Below are positions 41,823 to 53,640 of a stretch of DNA of 64,000 bases, piece after piece. Both the position numbers and the translations under genes were made by a program. The stretch covers positions 124,001 to 188,000 of the forward strand of contig CP145428.1 in assembly GCA_036867785.1 (NCBI GenBank), given 5' to 3'. The notes below the pieces were generated by a model. It worked only from the letters and a program-made list of their open reading frames with translations, did not search any database and was not told the origin of the DNA. How positions within the stretch are numbered: position 1 is the stretch's first letter; the number at the start of each line of letters is the position of its first letter. The DNA is from Plasmodiophora brassicae (lineage: Eukaryota; Endomyxa: Phytomyxea; Phytomyxea; Plasmodiophorida).

Positions 41823-42635
41823 AACCATACGCCTTCAAAGCGTCGTGGAGGTCATGCACCGGTGACGGCGGCGTTTGGCATCCAACCGGAGAATCCTCTA
41901 GACCTGATCTGGGACTTGAAGGCTAGCGATTGGCGACCTGTGAATCCTGCGACCATTACTCAGCACATCGAGAAGATGAAGGACGATTTCGGCAACATAC
42001 ACAAGGATGTCGAGATGGGCAAAGAGAAGCGGCATCGAGCCAATGTCCAGCAGCGCAACAGGCAGCTGCGTCCTGGAGACGATGAAGCGTTCATTCCAGG
42101 TGACTACGTCTTGTGCGCACGACCGAACATGGGCCCGGGGAACAAACTGATCGCCAAGTGGAATGGCCCGTTCCGTGTGCTGCAGCGACTGAACGATCAG
42201 GTGTACCTGCTGTACGATCCTCTTCACGAGAAGGAGTTTCGGGCACACATCCAACGGATCAGACGATACGCTGATGGGAAGTTGAACATGACGGCGACGA
42301 TGAAGAAGCATCTTCAGCACTCGAATCACAAGCTCTTGGTGGAGAATCTAGCTGACTGCCGATACAATGCGAGCGAGAAGCGAATCGAAATCAAAGTGCT
42401 CTGGCAAGGATTCGAGGAATCGGACGCCACATGGGAACTGGCGGACATCATAATCGAGGACGTGCCAACGATGGCTCGTGATCTGTATGACCGACTGGGA
42501 GATGACCACCCTCAGGCGGAGGAGTTGCGAACACTGTTGAACTCGGCGGCGACGAACGGGAATCGCCAGCCTGCCTCGAAACGACGTCAAGCAAAAGGAG
42601 CGCGACGTCAGAGGACTAAACGACAACGGAATTGA
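41820..42635 (+). mobile_element. Gypsy E fragment: integrase C-terminal end and chromodomain
   Basis: An open frame of 271 residues. It contains the GPY/F-type integrase tail (GDYVLCARPNMGPGNKL; KWNGPFRVLQRLND) and a chromodomain (RIEIKVLWQGFEESDATWEL), ending in a basic tail (KRRQAKGARRQRTKRQ). Sequence unlike gypsy A-D, so a fifth chromovirus family. No LTR recognised. Confidence 0.75.
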
Positions 42636-43772
42636 CGATATGATGATGAACCGGCTGGAACATGGTAAAGTAGCTGGTCGAAGGTTGCTAACCGTACATA
42701 GGCAACGAGGAACAACGACGCGAAAACGGAAAGGACGTCGATCGGACGCACGGTGCGCGGAGCACCTGCGTGGGCACGGGGCCCGAACCACTGGGCCCGG
42801 GACTCAGTCTGGGAACATTCAGCAAATTGGCCACTGAATGGGATCATGTACCAAATGGAAACCAACGGTACGGAACTCGCATATGCATGGGGAAACACTC
42901 CACCACAGTCGGATCCTAAAGATTGGACTTCGGCTAACCCTGGTAGTCAAACGGACGCCAGTCATCGGACTCCTAAAGATTGGGCTTCGGTGAACCGATA
43001 TCGGATGGGAACGGAACTAACTACGGATGCACATGGCTGGACGCGGTGTGGGTATTCGTGGTGGTTGAGAGCGGAACTTACTGGACGCAGTAGTGAGCTC
43101 ACAACCGGCGCTGATGTAGTGTGTTGGACGCAACTCACAGAATCAGTGCATGGGGAACGGGAACTGGAATTGGATGGAACTGGGTGCGAATTGGGAACTG
43201 TGGAATTGGAAATGGTGCCTTAATGTCGGCGTATGACCTGTCGTACACCACATGGGGACGGTTGGCTGGATCACTGGGAAATATGGAACGTTTGGTGACT
43301 CGCTGGAGTGATTTGGAAAGGATCGGTGCCTGTAACGAGGTGACCACCTCCCACGTGGGGGTGGATGTCGTCAGTATGGCTGAGAACTGTTAGCACTATG
43401 CTGACATGGTCCGGCGAATCTGATTCACTCAACTACGTCCTTATTGCGATGAGTCTAACCTCAAGAAACGGGCGTGACCAATCTGAACGCGCACACGAAC
43501 CAAGTAACGCCTACGTGTCGCACGAATGCAGCAACGAGCCTACGTATCTCTACGTCTGCATCCAGGTCATGTTCGGAAAAGGGTAGTGTAGACGGTGGAG
43601 CAGTGCAGCATGCCCTGTCGCAGCCAGAGATACCAAGAACAGCGTCTAGGAGAGGCAGCCCTAAGACCAGGAGAGTCCGTACGGCATGCGGGAAGGCCGG
43701 ACGGCAACGGGGAGAAGGATCAGGAGATCTGGGAACGAGGACGCTGAGGTTCTCTATACACGATCTATATGA
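42636..43772. other. Unassigned, repeat-like stretch
   Basis: Contains two copies of a CCTAAAGATTGG-CTTCGG block (about 42915 and 42973), G/A-rich stretches such as GGAACTGGAATTGGATGG, and at 43335-43380 a block resembling the LINE 3' UTR (19545-19595). A plus frame at 43474-43770 is open but unrecognised. No gene supported. Confidence 0.4.
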
Positions 43773-43860
43773 CGCGGGACTGGCACTGGATGGCACCGCC
43801 GCGCGGGGCGCCGGCGGGCTCGCCGCCTCGAAGCGCGTAGAACGCCTACGACTGTTAATC
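43773..43860 (-). mobile_element. Tail of a TRIM-like interior (tandem partner)
   Basis: 88 bases almost identical to 44527-44616, joined head-to-tail to the LTR that follows. Confidence 0.85.
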
Positions 43861-44811
43861 TAATGAAGACGATAACGAAGTGATTTATTCCGACCGACAC
43901 CGGCGCGAGACGGCGGCGACGTAACGCTACGTAACAGGGGCTTGCCAAGCCGTTACCGACAACTGCGTCAGTGGAGGGGCCTCTGCCGTGGACGTTACGC
44001 AGTCGCGCACAGTCCCAGCGTCACCGTGTGCCGGTGGTACGACATGGTCCTTGACACGCCCCCTCCAACGGCACGCGGTTGCATGCGGAAGACGGTCGAA
44101 CGGACGGGTGCCGGCTCGACCGTTGGCTCTGGATCATGAACAACATGGACTTGCACGTGCACATATGTCTTGGCTCGTTGACGCGGCACGAGACGGATCG
44201 TGGCGTAGCTAGAGGTGACATGGACGGCGCGATTTGCTGAGGCTGCTGTCGACGATGACAACGCAGGGCTCCGGGTCTGGCTCAGGACGACACCGACGCT
44301 GAGCGCGCCGGCGGACAACGTTATCTTGAAAGGGGAGTGTTTCAAGCGATTGAGGCCCGTACGACTGGCGTACGCCTGGCGCTTACGTCCCGGCATTGGT
44401 TCTGGATTCCCGTAGGACGACCTGCCCTGCTAGCGCGATCTGCCTGGACTCTCTTGCGCGTGGCGCGGACTCGAGCGGGCGTTCGTGGCGTGTTGTGCAG
44501 AAGCAGGGTCAGGGCAGAGACGCAGTGACGCGGGACTGGCACTGGATGGCACCGGCGCGCGGGGCGCCGGCGGGCTCGCCGCCTCGAAGCGCGTAGAACG
44601 CGTACGACTGTTAATCTAATGAAGACGATAACGAAGTGATTTATTCCGACCAACATCGGCGCGAGACGATGGCGACGTAACGCTGTGTAACAGGGCTTGC
44701 CAAGCCGTTACCGACCACGGCGACAGTGGCGGAGCCTCTGCCGTGGACGTTACACAGTCGCGCACAGTCACAGAGTCACCGTGTGTCGGTGGTACGACAT
44801 TGTCCTCGACA
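43861..44811 (-). mobile_element. TRIM-like element, complete (951 bp), minus orientation
   Basis: LTRs 43861-44056 and 44617-44811 around an interior that begins (minus) with GATTAACAGTCGTA. No coding potential. With the partial interior at 43773-43860 it forms an interior-LTR-interior-LTR tandem, the product expected from LTR-LTR recombination between copies. It abuts a truncated Copia-2 at 44812. No 5-bp duplication is seen. Confidence 0.9.
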
Positions 44812-46186
44812 GACGGCGCAGGGGTGTCATCGTGGTGGAGCACGCGGAGTTCAGAAGGCCTACTGAGCTTGGTTCGGTGTCGAGGGGATGTCGTGCCGAC
44901 AGTGCATGCATCGGCTCGGGTGCCTGATCTGTCGGGAGCGCACCGGACGAGGGATACTCGTGGGACGTTGGGGACGATGTATAGGTGTTGTTGCTGTCGC
45001 GACGCCAGATGCTGCGCTGCAGGTTGCACTCGCCGTTGGTGTGCTTCGACCCTGGATGGAAGACGCAGGCCTCGTTGCGTCGCTGTCCACGGGCACGCGG
45101 GGTCGTACTGCAACTGGAGCGGTTGGCCGTCTCGAATGATTCCTGCCGGTCGCGAACGTCTCGAATGCGAATCTCTTGGCTTGTCAGTGACGCAACCACC
45201 TCGGAAACACTGGGCAGCGTGCCCAGTGCACGGTTGTGCAGGCCGGCGACGACCGCGCCCAGGTCGGATGACGCATTGGCCAGAATGAGGAACAGCATTT
45301 CGGTCGGTACCGTTGCCCGGACCCGGTGAGCTGCGGCTTGAACTCGGGCGGCGTATGTGGCGACAGACTCACCGGGTGTGTGATGGATCGTGCCGAGGTC
45401 GCGGACGGCGCGCACGCCAGCGACGACGGGCTGTACGCCTGGAACAAGACGCGCCAGCACTTGGCAGCCGAGCCTGCTTGGAACAGGGACAACGCAGACG
45501 CGATCTTGTGATCCAGCATGTGGACGAGTAGAATCTCGCGCGCTGCCGCTTCCAGAGCTGGGTCATGCGTCGTATCAGTTTTCGTGGTCGGCGAGCCGTC
45601 TTCATTGATCCCGATGACGCTTGCGTATCCTTGCGGAGCCAGAGGGCAGCGGTCTGAATCCAGGACGTGAACGAGTCGGGCGTCCCGTCAAACTTGGGCA
45701 TCGGCAGCCGACCTGCGTCGCCTCGGGCGTGCGCCTCGGTGACGGTCGGCACGGATGGGATCGGTGGACAGCTGGTCGGACGCGCCAGTTGTTGCTGCAG
45801 GACGCGAAGACGTTCGATCTTCTCCAGCCTTGCGATGATTGCCTCCGCTTCGGCAATTTCGGTGTCGATCTCGTTGAGCGTCAGATGGCTCAGCGGGTCG
45901 TCATCCGCGTCTGGCGTCGCCTGGCGCTCGTCCATGGCGAGTAGGGGCTCGGCGCCTGCGCCTATACGACTGTTAATCTAAGAAAGCCAATAGCGAAGTG
46001 ATGTACTGAGGTAGATACGGAGCGAAGATATTGGACGACAGTGAACGTGATAGACGGCGCCACAGTGGCGACGGCGCAGTGCACGTTACACCTGTGACGG
46101 CGCTACCACAGGACTTGCGGAGTGCGTGGCGGCGGCAGTGGGCTGCACGAGTGTGCTGCTGGTCGTACTGGACATGGAGTTCGACA
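44812..46186 (-). mobile_element. Copia-2: LTR, gag and start of protease, truncated
   Basis: Minus orientation. LTR 45979-46186 (TGTCGAAC...), then the GATTAACAGTCGTA site, then gag from 45935 (MDERQATPDADDDPLSHL; MPKFDGTPDSFTSWIQTAA), a HTNGECNLQRS motif and the protease start (SSVGLLNSACSTTMTPL), where it stops against the TRIM copy. Broken in about two or three places. A relative of Copia-1. Confidence 0.85.
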
Positions 46187-47261
46187 GACTGCTGTTATCC
46201 AACCATGGACGCCCCTAGCGCAGCCCCGCTCGTCGCCCAGCCTGCTAACATAACACAAATGGCGCCAGATCTGGGAGTCATTCCAGATTCAACTTCCGCG
46301 CAAGACCTGATCCTGCCAACGTTGCCACCTGCGCCCGACTATGAACGTCGGGTAACAGGTTCCATAGAGCCAGTCGCATTCGAGACTCAGGACAGCGCCT
46401 GTGACAGCCTGGAAACGGCTGAGACCGGGAACACGCCTGTGAACTACGGAACGGAGCAAGAACCTTCCCCAGTCCAGCCAGCCTTGCTGACCTCGCAGAC
46501 GCGGGAGCAGCGCCACAGGCGTGGAGCCGGCCGACGCCTACCGGACTGTCGTTGGGACGACGGTTCTAGGGAACGTCAGGTGGTCAGCCTGCTGATGTGC
46601 TCATCCATAGTGGCGGCCGCTTGGGCGCTTGCCTTCGCCACTACTCTCCGCGAACCCGAACGTGTCGACATTCGTGCGTATTTAAACACGTCACTTGACG
46701 ATGCCTGCCCGGACGACCCGCCAAACGCGGGTCTTGATGTTCTAGCCGGAGATGCTTCACGTTTGTCGCGCGATGTACGGCTCAGCGATTCTACTCAGGG
46801 CGACGGGACGCAGCCCGACCGCGAACCCTTGGTGGCCCCACGAACTGACCAAGAATCACTGGCGCCGGAAGACGTTTCCTTTCATCTCGTCGACGCCGAG
46901 CCGTTCCTTGACGCACTCGTGGACGACGCTCACTGCTACCTCATCCATTATACGTGGACCGAGGAAACCAGACGAAGATACCTGAGAAACGAAGAGGCCA
47001 ACGCCACATCCTTACCGCCGCACCGCGCCTCTGACTGCTCGATCGACCTGAAACCGGGGAAGGAGCCTCCATTCTGTCGCCTCTACTGCTTGTCCCCCCG
47101 CGAACAGGTGACCCTCAAGAAGTACTTGGAAGATAACCTCCAGTCGAACTTCGTCGGCCGTCGCGCTCATCCGCCGGCGCGCCGATTCTTTTCGCGAAGA
47201 AGGACGGTTCGTTACGACTTTGCGTTGATTACCGAGGCCTGAACTCTATCACTGTGAAGAA

Positions 47262-47457
47262 TGATGAAGACGATAACGAAGTGATTTATTCCGACCGACA
47301 TCGGCGCGAGACGGCGGCGACGTAACGCTGTGTAACAGGGGCTTGCCAAGCCGTTACCGACAACGGCGTCAGTGGCGGAGCCTCTGCCGTGGACGTTACG
47401 CAGTCGCGCACAGTCACGGCGTCACCGTGTGCCGGTGGTACGACATGATCCTCGACA
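47262..47457 (-). mobile_element. Solo TRIM-like LTR in gypsy C
   Basis: 196 bp, minus orientation, with the perfect duplication AAGAA (47257-47261 and 47458-47462). Confidence 0.95.
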
Positions 47458-48105
47458 AAGAACCGCTACCCACTTCCGCTCATCGACCAGCTGCTTTCGA
47501 CACTTGGTCAAGCAAGGGTCTTCTCCAAGATCGACCTACGAAGTGCGTACAACCAGATCCGCATTCGCGAAGGTGACGAATGGAAGACAGCGTTCCGGAC
47601 ACCGTATGGATTGTTCGAGTACCTGGTTATGCCTTTCGGGCTCGCCAACGCCCCGGCTTCGTTTCAAGCTTTCATGAACGAGACATTCAGCGACTTCATT
47701 GACCGTTTCGTTGTTGTCTACTTTGACGACCTCTTGGTCTTCTCCACGAATTCTGAGGAACATGAGCAGCACGTGCGTTTGGTGCTCGAGCGTCTACGTT
47801 CCGCCCGCCTGACGGCTAAACTGCCTACATTAGTGCTTGTTCGACGCACCCGAGGTCGAATTCCTCGGCTACTTAGTGTCCAAAAACGGCCTTCGGTTGG
47901 ACCCAAGCCGATTAGACACCGTACTCGCCTGGGCCCCGCCGCGTGACCTACACGGGCTGCAAGTCTTCTTTGGGTTCGCCAACTTCTACCGAAAGTTTAT
48001 CCCGCATTTCGCTGAGATCGCGCTTCCATTGACGAATCTGACCCGCGGAAACACCGAATTTAATTGGAACAAGGCTGCTTCGACCGCATTCGCAACCCTG
48101 AAAAG

Positions 48106-48225
48106 TGTCAGGTTCAACTGACTCACGCGTTGACCGACTGCCGTCGGTCCGCGGTCGTCTCGGACTTTATTGCCGTCGGCGCCATTTGAGGCGCCATTTG
48201 CCAACGCGCCCGTTCAGGCGTTACA
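48106..48225 (-). repeat. Gypsy D 3' LTR (120 bp)
   Basis: On the minus strand TGTAACGC...CCTGACA, with GGCAATAAAG and hairpin GACCGACGGCAGTCGGTC. Confidence 0.95.
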
Positions 48226-51200
48226 TCAGATTCGGTCTATTCCTGGCACGTCTGCGGCCAGGCCCGGGCTTGTCTGGGTAGCGTCGGTGGAATTCTGCGA
48301 TTGCGCGGTCAAGTCCCCCGGTGCCTCGTAGGGAGGTGGCCGGTTCCCAAGTCCGTTCTGAGGCCGGGTATCCGTCCCAGTCGAGGAAGTAGAACAGGCG
48401 GCCGTTCCGGAATCGCGAATCGAGGATGTCGTTGACCACGTACAGCGGCGCATCTTCCCCTTCGAGAACGATCGGATCTGGTGGTGCCGGTTGACGCCCA
48501 GGAATAACGCTAGGAACGTATGGTTCCAGCAACGACGAGTGAAACACGTTGTGCATGCGGCACGTGGCGGGCAGCGCGAGTTCGAATGCGACCTTGTTGA
48601 CGACCTTCGTTACCTTGTAAGGTCCGAGCATGGTGACGTCCAGTTTGTCGCAGGGTCGGCCAGTTTGCAGTGCGCCTTTACGTAGCATGACGAGATCACC
48701 TGCCTTGTATGTCGGGCACGGTATCCTGCTCCGATCCGCGAAGTGCTTCATCGATCGCACCGCTCGTTCGAGGTTCCGTCGCAGGGCCGCGTGAAGTTTG
48801 TGGAGGAACTCAGCGCGGTCGTCTGCGGTGGGGTTGGACGATACGGTCTTGCGCGGGCACAGATCATGAAGGCGGGGATGATAGCCGTAGTTGGCCATGA
48901 AGGGGGACATACCGGTAGCGCTGTGGCTGGCGTTGTTGTAGGCGAATTCTGCGATCGGTAGGCGTTGCGCCCAGTCGTCTTGTTGATAGTTGACGTAGCA
49001 TCGCAGGTACTGCTCCAGAACTTGGTTAACCCGTTCGGTCTGGCCGTCACTCTCAGGATGCCGAGCGGAAGACAGGTTGCGACGGGTGCCGAGGCGGTCC
49101 AGGAGCTGGCGCCAGAACTTGGAAACAAATTGGGGTCCTCGGTCAGATGTCACATCGTCTGGAAGACCATGAAGGCGGAACACGTTGCTGAGGAACAGGT
49201 CTGCCAGCTGTTCTGCTGTGGTGGTCTCCTTGCAGGGAATGAAGTGCGCCATCTTGGAGTACCTGTCAACCACCACCAGAATGGAGTCCCAGCCTTGCGA
49301 CGTTGGTAGCTTCACGATGAAGTCCATGGAGATTGACGACCACAGCTGAGTTGGAAGGGGAAGTGGCATCAGAAGTCCCGACGGTTTGTGGCGTGGCGTT
49401 TTCGACCGGCAGCAGACGTCGCACGATTTGATGTAGTGCTTGACGTAGTCGCGGAGGCCTGGCCACCAGAACTCGCGGAGCACGAGGTGCAGCGTCTTTC
49501 CGAGGCCGAAGTGTCCAGCTGTCTGCGCGTCGTGCAGCGATTTCAGGATTTCCAACTTGCAATCGTCGCCGGAGACCACCACGCGATCGTCCCGGTAGAG
49601 GATGCCGTCGGCCTGGCGGAAGCGACGGTTCCGTGGTGTCGGGGCGGCTAAGCGTGCGAGTACCTTCTGAACAAAGGGGTCCGTTGCTTGGTTAGTTCGG
49701 ATGCGGGCCCACAAGCTCTCGGTGCTGCGCGGTTCGCCAATCAAGTTAAGAACGTGGTTGGTAACGGGGGAATCAGTGGTGATGAAGTGAGCTGCCGTCA
49801 ATACTTGGGTTGCTTGCTGGGCTGCTTCGGCCTCCGCCTTCGTTGGCCGGTACTCTGGTCGACGCGTCAATGCGTCCGGTTTGCCGTGAAGGCGTCCCGG
49901 ACGATGGGCGATGCGGAAGTCGAATTCGCCCAAGAGTTGCGCCCAGCGAACTTGTCGTCTCGACAACTTTTGGCTGCTGAGAAACCATTGCAGGTTCCTG
50001 TGGTCGCTGTAGACGAGCGTCTGGTGCTGCGCCGAGTCCAGGAACTGGCGCCATTTCTGGAAGCCTTCCACGATCGGTAGTAGCTCCTTATCGTGCATCT
50101 TGTAGTTAATCTCTTCCGGGGTCAACTTCCTCGAGTAGAACGCAATCGGGTGCAGTTCGCCGTCGTCGTCGCGCTGCGACAGTACCATGGCGAGGGCGAA
50201 GTCGGATGCGTCCGTCTCGACTTCGCACGGCCGGTCGGGATTGAAGTGCGTCAGGATCGGAGGAGACGTGAACGCGGCTTTCAAGGTGCGGAATGCGGCA
50301 TCTTCTTCAGCTCCCCAGTGAAAGTCCACGTTGTCCTTCGTGAGGCCGGTGAGTGGCAAGACAATCTCTCCATAATGCGCGATGAACTTGCGGTAGAAGT
50401 TGGCAAACCCCAGGAAAACTCGGACAGCGTGCGCATCGCCGGGCGGCTCCCAAGCTAGGATCGTGTCGATTCGGGCCTGGTCTATTCGGACGCCGTTGTG
50501 AGAAATGACGTAGCCGAGGAACTCGACCTCGGAAGCGTCGAAGGCGCACTTGCTGAGCTTTCCAAAGAGCTTCGCCTCGCGGAGACGTTCCAGGACGAGG
50601 CGAACGTGGCGTTCATGGTCCTCCGGATTGCGAGAAAATATCAAGATGTCGTCGAGGTACACGAGGACGAATACGTCCAAGTAGTCCCGGAACAGGTCGT
50701 TCATGAACCCTTGGAATGCGGCGGGTCCATTGGCCAGCCCGAACGGCATCACCAAGTACTCGAAGAGTCCAAACGGTGTGCGAAACGCGGTTTTCCATTC
50801 GTTGCCTTCCCGGATCCGGACTTGATGGTAGGCCGAGCGGAGATCGATCTTGGTGAATATCTTGGCCGAGCTTAGTTGGGCAAGGCTCTGGTCGACGAGA
50901 GGAACGGGATACCGGTTTTTGATCGTTACGGCGTTCAGCCCGCGATAGTCGACGCAAAAACGCAACGATCCATCCTTCTTCTTAGCGAACAGAACGGGGG
51001 CGCCAGCCGGGGATTTCGACGGGCGAATGAAGCCGGACTCGAGGTTGGTCGTCAGGTACACCTTCATAGCTTCCTGCTCACGTGGCGATAGTCCATAAAG
51101 GCGGCCGAACGGCGGTTCCTTCCCGGTGTGCAAGTCGATGGCACAATCGAAGGCCCGATGTTCCGGTAGTCGAGACGCGGCCGCTTCATCGAACACGTCG

Positions 51201-53299
51201 GCGAAGTCTGCATACTTGGCGGGAAGCTGCGTGTCTTGCGTGGAACCAGGCGTCGTCCATGTCGTATGGATCATGTAACAATTCGTGCCATCCTCGTGTG
51301 CGTCGTTGAAGAACTCGTCCGGCGCCACCGTGCGAATGTGGAAATCGTCAACAGTCATGTCGGGGGGTGCCGTGGCCATCTCCTCCGTGTCGTCGGTGGT
51401 GGCCGGTAGAGGATGCTGCGAAGTGTCGCCTCCGCCCGGAGGGTCGACCGTCCGGTCGCATGGGCTCAGATCCAGCCATTCGTCAAAGGATGCGTCGTGC
51501 GCGCGCAGGGCGGACGCCATGCGGGAGACCTCCAGGAAGGCCCGCTTCATGTCGAGTCGGGGGTCTGCCTCCCTGAGAAGGCCCCAGAGCACCAGTGCCT
51601 GCAGAGTGCAGCGGTCCGTCGACGGCCGCGATTCACAGGGTTGGGCTAAGGCTGAGGCCCTGGACGCATCAGAGCTGGTTCGGCGGCGAGGGGGCGAGGT
51701 CCGGCGACCCGCCCTCCACAAGGCAGGTGTGCTCGTGAACGCCGGTCGTCGCTCATCTCGGTTTGTTCTGTCCTTCATCTGTGCGGACGTCATTAAGTTC
51801 GGAGCCTGGCTCGTCGGCACTTCGCGGGGCGGCGACAAGTTGTGAATGGTCAGCGGCAGCGCGTGTTGCAAGGGGGAACAATCGGCAGGCGCGACGCGAC
51901 TCCAGTGCGGCCCCAGGAGCAAGGACGTGACGTGAACGGCATGGTGCGTAGTCCAGTCCGGTCGGTCGGTAGGGGCGCCACGTAGCGCGTCTCTAACGGC
52001 AGCTGTCTCTAACGCTGGATGCCGCGGCGTGGCGTCCGCCGGCGCTAGTGGTGGCGATCGCGGCATAGGACTGTCGTCGTCTCGTGGTATAGGGTCGTCG
52101 GGCACAGGTTCCGGCTCAGGCCCATGCTCGTCTCCCGGTGAACTAGTCTCCGTCGCGGTGGCGACCATGTTGGCGCCCGTCGCTCTCGAGATCGGCTCGC
52201 TGTGATCGGGACTCGGGGCGGCGTTGCCGCAGCGGCAGGCGTAGCGTCGCGTCGTCGATCTCAACCGCCAGTTCACATCGGGATTGTGGAAGTCCAGCCA
52301 CGGCATGCCCAAGATAATGGGGTGATTCGGCGAATGGATGACGTTGAGGACGAGGTGTTGATCGGCGAATTCCCCATTGACCACAGAGGAGAGCGGAACG
52401 GTCTCTTGCGAGATCGGCGTAAGTGCTCGCCCATCAACGACCTTGACGGATACAGGGTCCGGTTTGCGTCGACAAGGGATGCCGTGCTGTCGCACCAGAG
52501 CCCAGTCGATGAACGAGCCTGTCGCGCCGCAATCCAGGAGGGCCTTCGTCGTGAACGTGATGCCTCTGCATGTGATGGAGATGTCCACGATAGGCGATTG
52601 AACGAACGGGCGTTGGGCGAGATGAAGCGAAGTAAGGATTAAGCAGTCGGGTTCGTGGAATGAGGAATTTAATGGGTGATCGTCGAACCCGGGTCCGATC
52701 ACCCTTCCCCGTTTCCCGGCTGGGCGCGGAGAGGGCACTCGCGCGACCGGTGACCGTGCGCCTTGCATCGGAAACAGCGTCCCTCGCGTAGGCATCGCGC
52801 GCGCTCGTCGTCGGTCAGCGGTACCCGTCTGCTGGTTCACCTGCGGCGGGACAAACGGGTATGCGGGCTCTAGGTGCCGGGCCTTCGCGATCATGGCGCC
52901 CAAGGTGACGAGCTGCCATTTGTAGAGTTCCTCGCTCAGTGCGGCGTGCAAGGAATTGCGAAAGTATTCCGCTAGCGTCTCCTCGGTGTAGTCGCATTCC
53001 CGCGGGTTCAGCCGGCGGGCCCGTAGGTACAGGCACCGGAATCGCACGACGTGCACGTCGATGCTGGGCGTCGTCCGGCGGAAATGCTCGAATGCCTCCT
53101 TGGCGGCACATGGTGTCGATTCCGGGAACGCACCAGTCAGTGACGCTGTCAACTCGGTCGGCGTCGTCGGCGCCGCCGCGAAATAAAGCTCCCGCGCGTC
53201 GCCGACCAGGCGGGACGAGAGCAGGTTTCGGGCCGTGCGAGGCAACGGTTCCTGCGAACGCAGGTCGAGCCCTGCGAGTCGGAGAACATCTCTAGCCAA
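48221..53299 (-). CDS. Gypsy D gag-pol frame (fossil element)
   Basis: A single long frame. Order: rest of gag with HFRRTTPSIDVHVVRFRCLY, a protease with DCGA, a linker of about 250 residues rich in Arg/Pro/Ser, RT-RNase H ([34 protein letters not shown]), integrase zinc motif and core, chromodomain. The gag start lies in a different frame (53625-53149). Unlike gypsy A and B, no classical CCHC knuckle is obvious. Confidence 0.9.
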   Translation of the reverse strand: MARDVLRLAGLDLRSQEPLPRTARNLLSSRLVGDARELYFAAAPTTPTELTASLTGAFPESTPCAAKEAFEHFRRTTPSIDVHVVRFRCLYLRARRLNPRECDYTEETLAEYFRNSLHAALSEELYKWQLVTLGAMIAKARHLEPAYPFVPPQVNQQTGTADRRRARAMPTRGTLFPMQGARSPVARVPSPRPAGKRGRVIGPGFDDHPLNSSFHEPDCLILTSLHLAQRPFVQSPIVDISITCRGITFTTKALLDCGATGSFIDWALVRQHGIPCRRKPDPVSVKVVDGRALTPISQETVPLSSVVNGEFADQHLVLNVIHSPNHPIILGMPWLDFHNPDVNWRLRSTTRRYACRCGNAAPSPDHSEPISRATGANMVATATETSSPGDEHGPEPEPVPDDPIPRDDDSPMPRSPPLAPADATPRHPALETAAVRDALRGAPTDRPDWTTHHAVHVTSLLLGPHWSRVAPADCSPLQHALPLTIHNLSPPREVPTSQAPNLMTSAQMKDRTNRDERRPAFTSTPALWRAGRRTSPPRRRTSSDASRASALAQPCESRPSTDRCTLQALVLWGLLREADPRLDMKRAFLEVSRMASALRAHDASFDEWLDLSPCDRTVDPPGGGDTSQHPLPATTDDTEEMATAPPDMTVDDFHIRTVAPDEFFNDAHEDGTNCYMIHTTWTTPGSTQDTQLPAKYADFADVFDEAAASRLPEHRAFDCAIDLHTGKEPPFGRLYGLSPREQEAMKVYLTTNLESGFIRPSKSPAGAPVLFAKKKDGSLRFCVDYRGLNAVTIKNRYPVPLVDQSLAQLSSAKIFTKIDLRSAYHQVRIREGNEWKTAFRTPFGLFEYLVMPFGLANGPAAFQGFMNDLFRDYLDVFVLVYLDDILIFSRNPEDHERHVRLVLERLREAKLFGKLSKCAFDASEVEFLGYVISHNGVRIDQARIDTILAWEPPGDAHAVRVFLGFANFYRKFIAHYGEIVLPLTGLTKDNVDFHWGAEEDAAFRTLKAAFTSPPILTHFNPDRPCEVETDASDFALAMVLSQRDDDGELHPIAFYSRKLTPEEINYKMHDKELLPIVEGFQKWRQFLDSAQHQTLVYSDHRNLQWFLSSQKLSRRQVRWAQLLGEFDFRIAHRPGRLHGKPDALTRRPEYRPTKAEAEAAQQATQVLTAAHFITTDSPVTNHVLNLIGEPRSTESLWARIRTNQATDPFVQKVLARLAAPTPRNRRFRQADGILYRDDRVVVSGDDCKLEILKSLHDAQTAGHFGLGKTLHLVLREFWWPGLRDYVKHYIKSCDVCCRSKTPRHKPSGLLMPLPLPTQLWSSISMDFIVKLPTSQGWDSILVVVDRYSKMAHFIPCKETTTAEQLADLFLSNVFRLHGLPDDVTSDRGPQFVSKFWRQLLDRLGTRRNLSSARHPESDGQTERVNQVLEQYLRCYVNYQQDDWAQRLPIAEFAYNNASHSATGMSPFMANYGYHPRLHDLCPRKTVSSNPTADDRAEFLHKLHAALRRNLERAVRSMKHFADRSRIPCPTYKAGDLVMLRKGALQTGRPCDKLDVTMLGPYKVTKVVNKVAFELALPATCRMHNVFHSSLLEPYVPSVIPGRQPAPPDPIVLEGEDAPLYVVNDILDSRFRNGRLFYFLDWDGYPASERTWEPATSLRGTGGLDRAIAEFHRRYPDKPGPGRRRARNRPNLM

Positions 53300-53640
53300 T
53301 CCCGGGCGGTGATGGCGTCGATTGCAAAGTTGCCCGAAAATGACTGCAAATCGACGGTGACGTTCAGCGTCCGCGTTCCTAGGTCGTCGATATGTGCCGG
53401 CGGTTGGGAGCGTATCGCCTCGGTCGCAGCAGTCAACGCCCGTTCCGCCCGCTCCCGTCGGAGCATCTCCTCAAATTCGGCCCTCTGGGCGCGGAGCGCG
53501 TCCGCCACTGCCTTCGCGATCCTCTTCTCCATCGCCCCCTCGTCAGTCGTCTCGATCCCGTCAGTCGTTACCGTCTCGGCGGGCTTGTCGTCGTTCGTCT
53601 TCCGGGTTGCTCGCGTCTCCGGCATGATAGTCGGTCAAAC

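Noticed and set aside
51285-51845. Plus-strand frame inside gypsy D
   Set aside because: Antisense shadow of the linker in the gypsy D pol frame.
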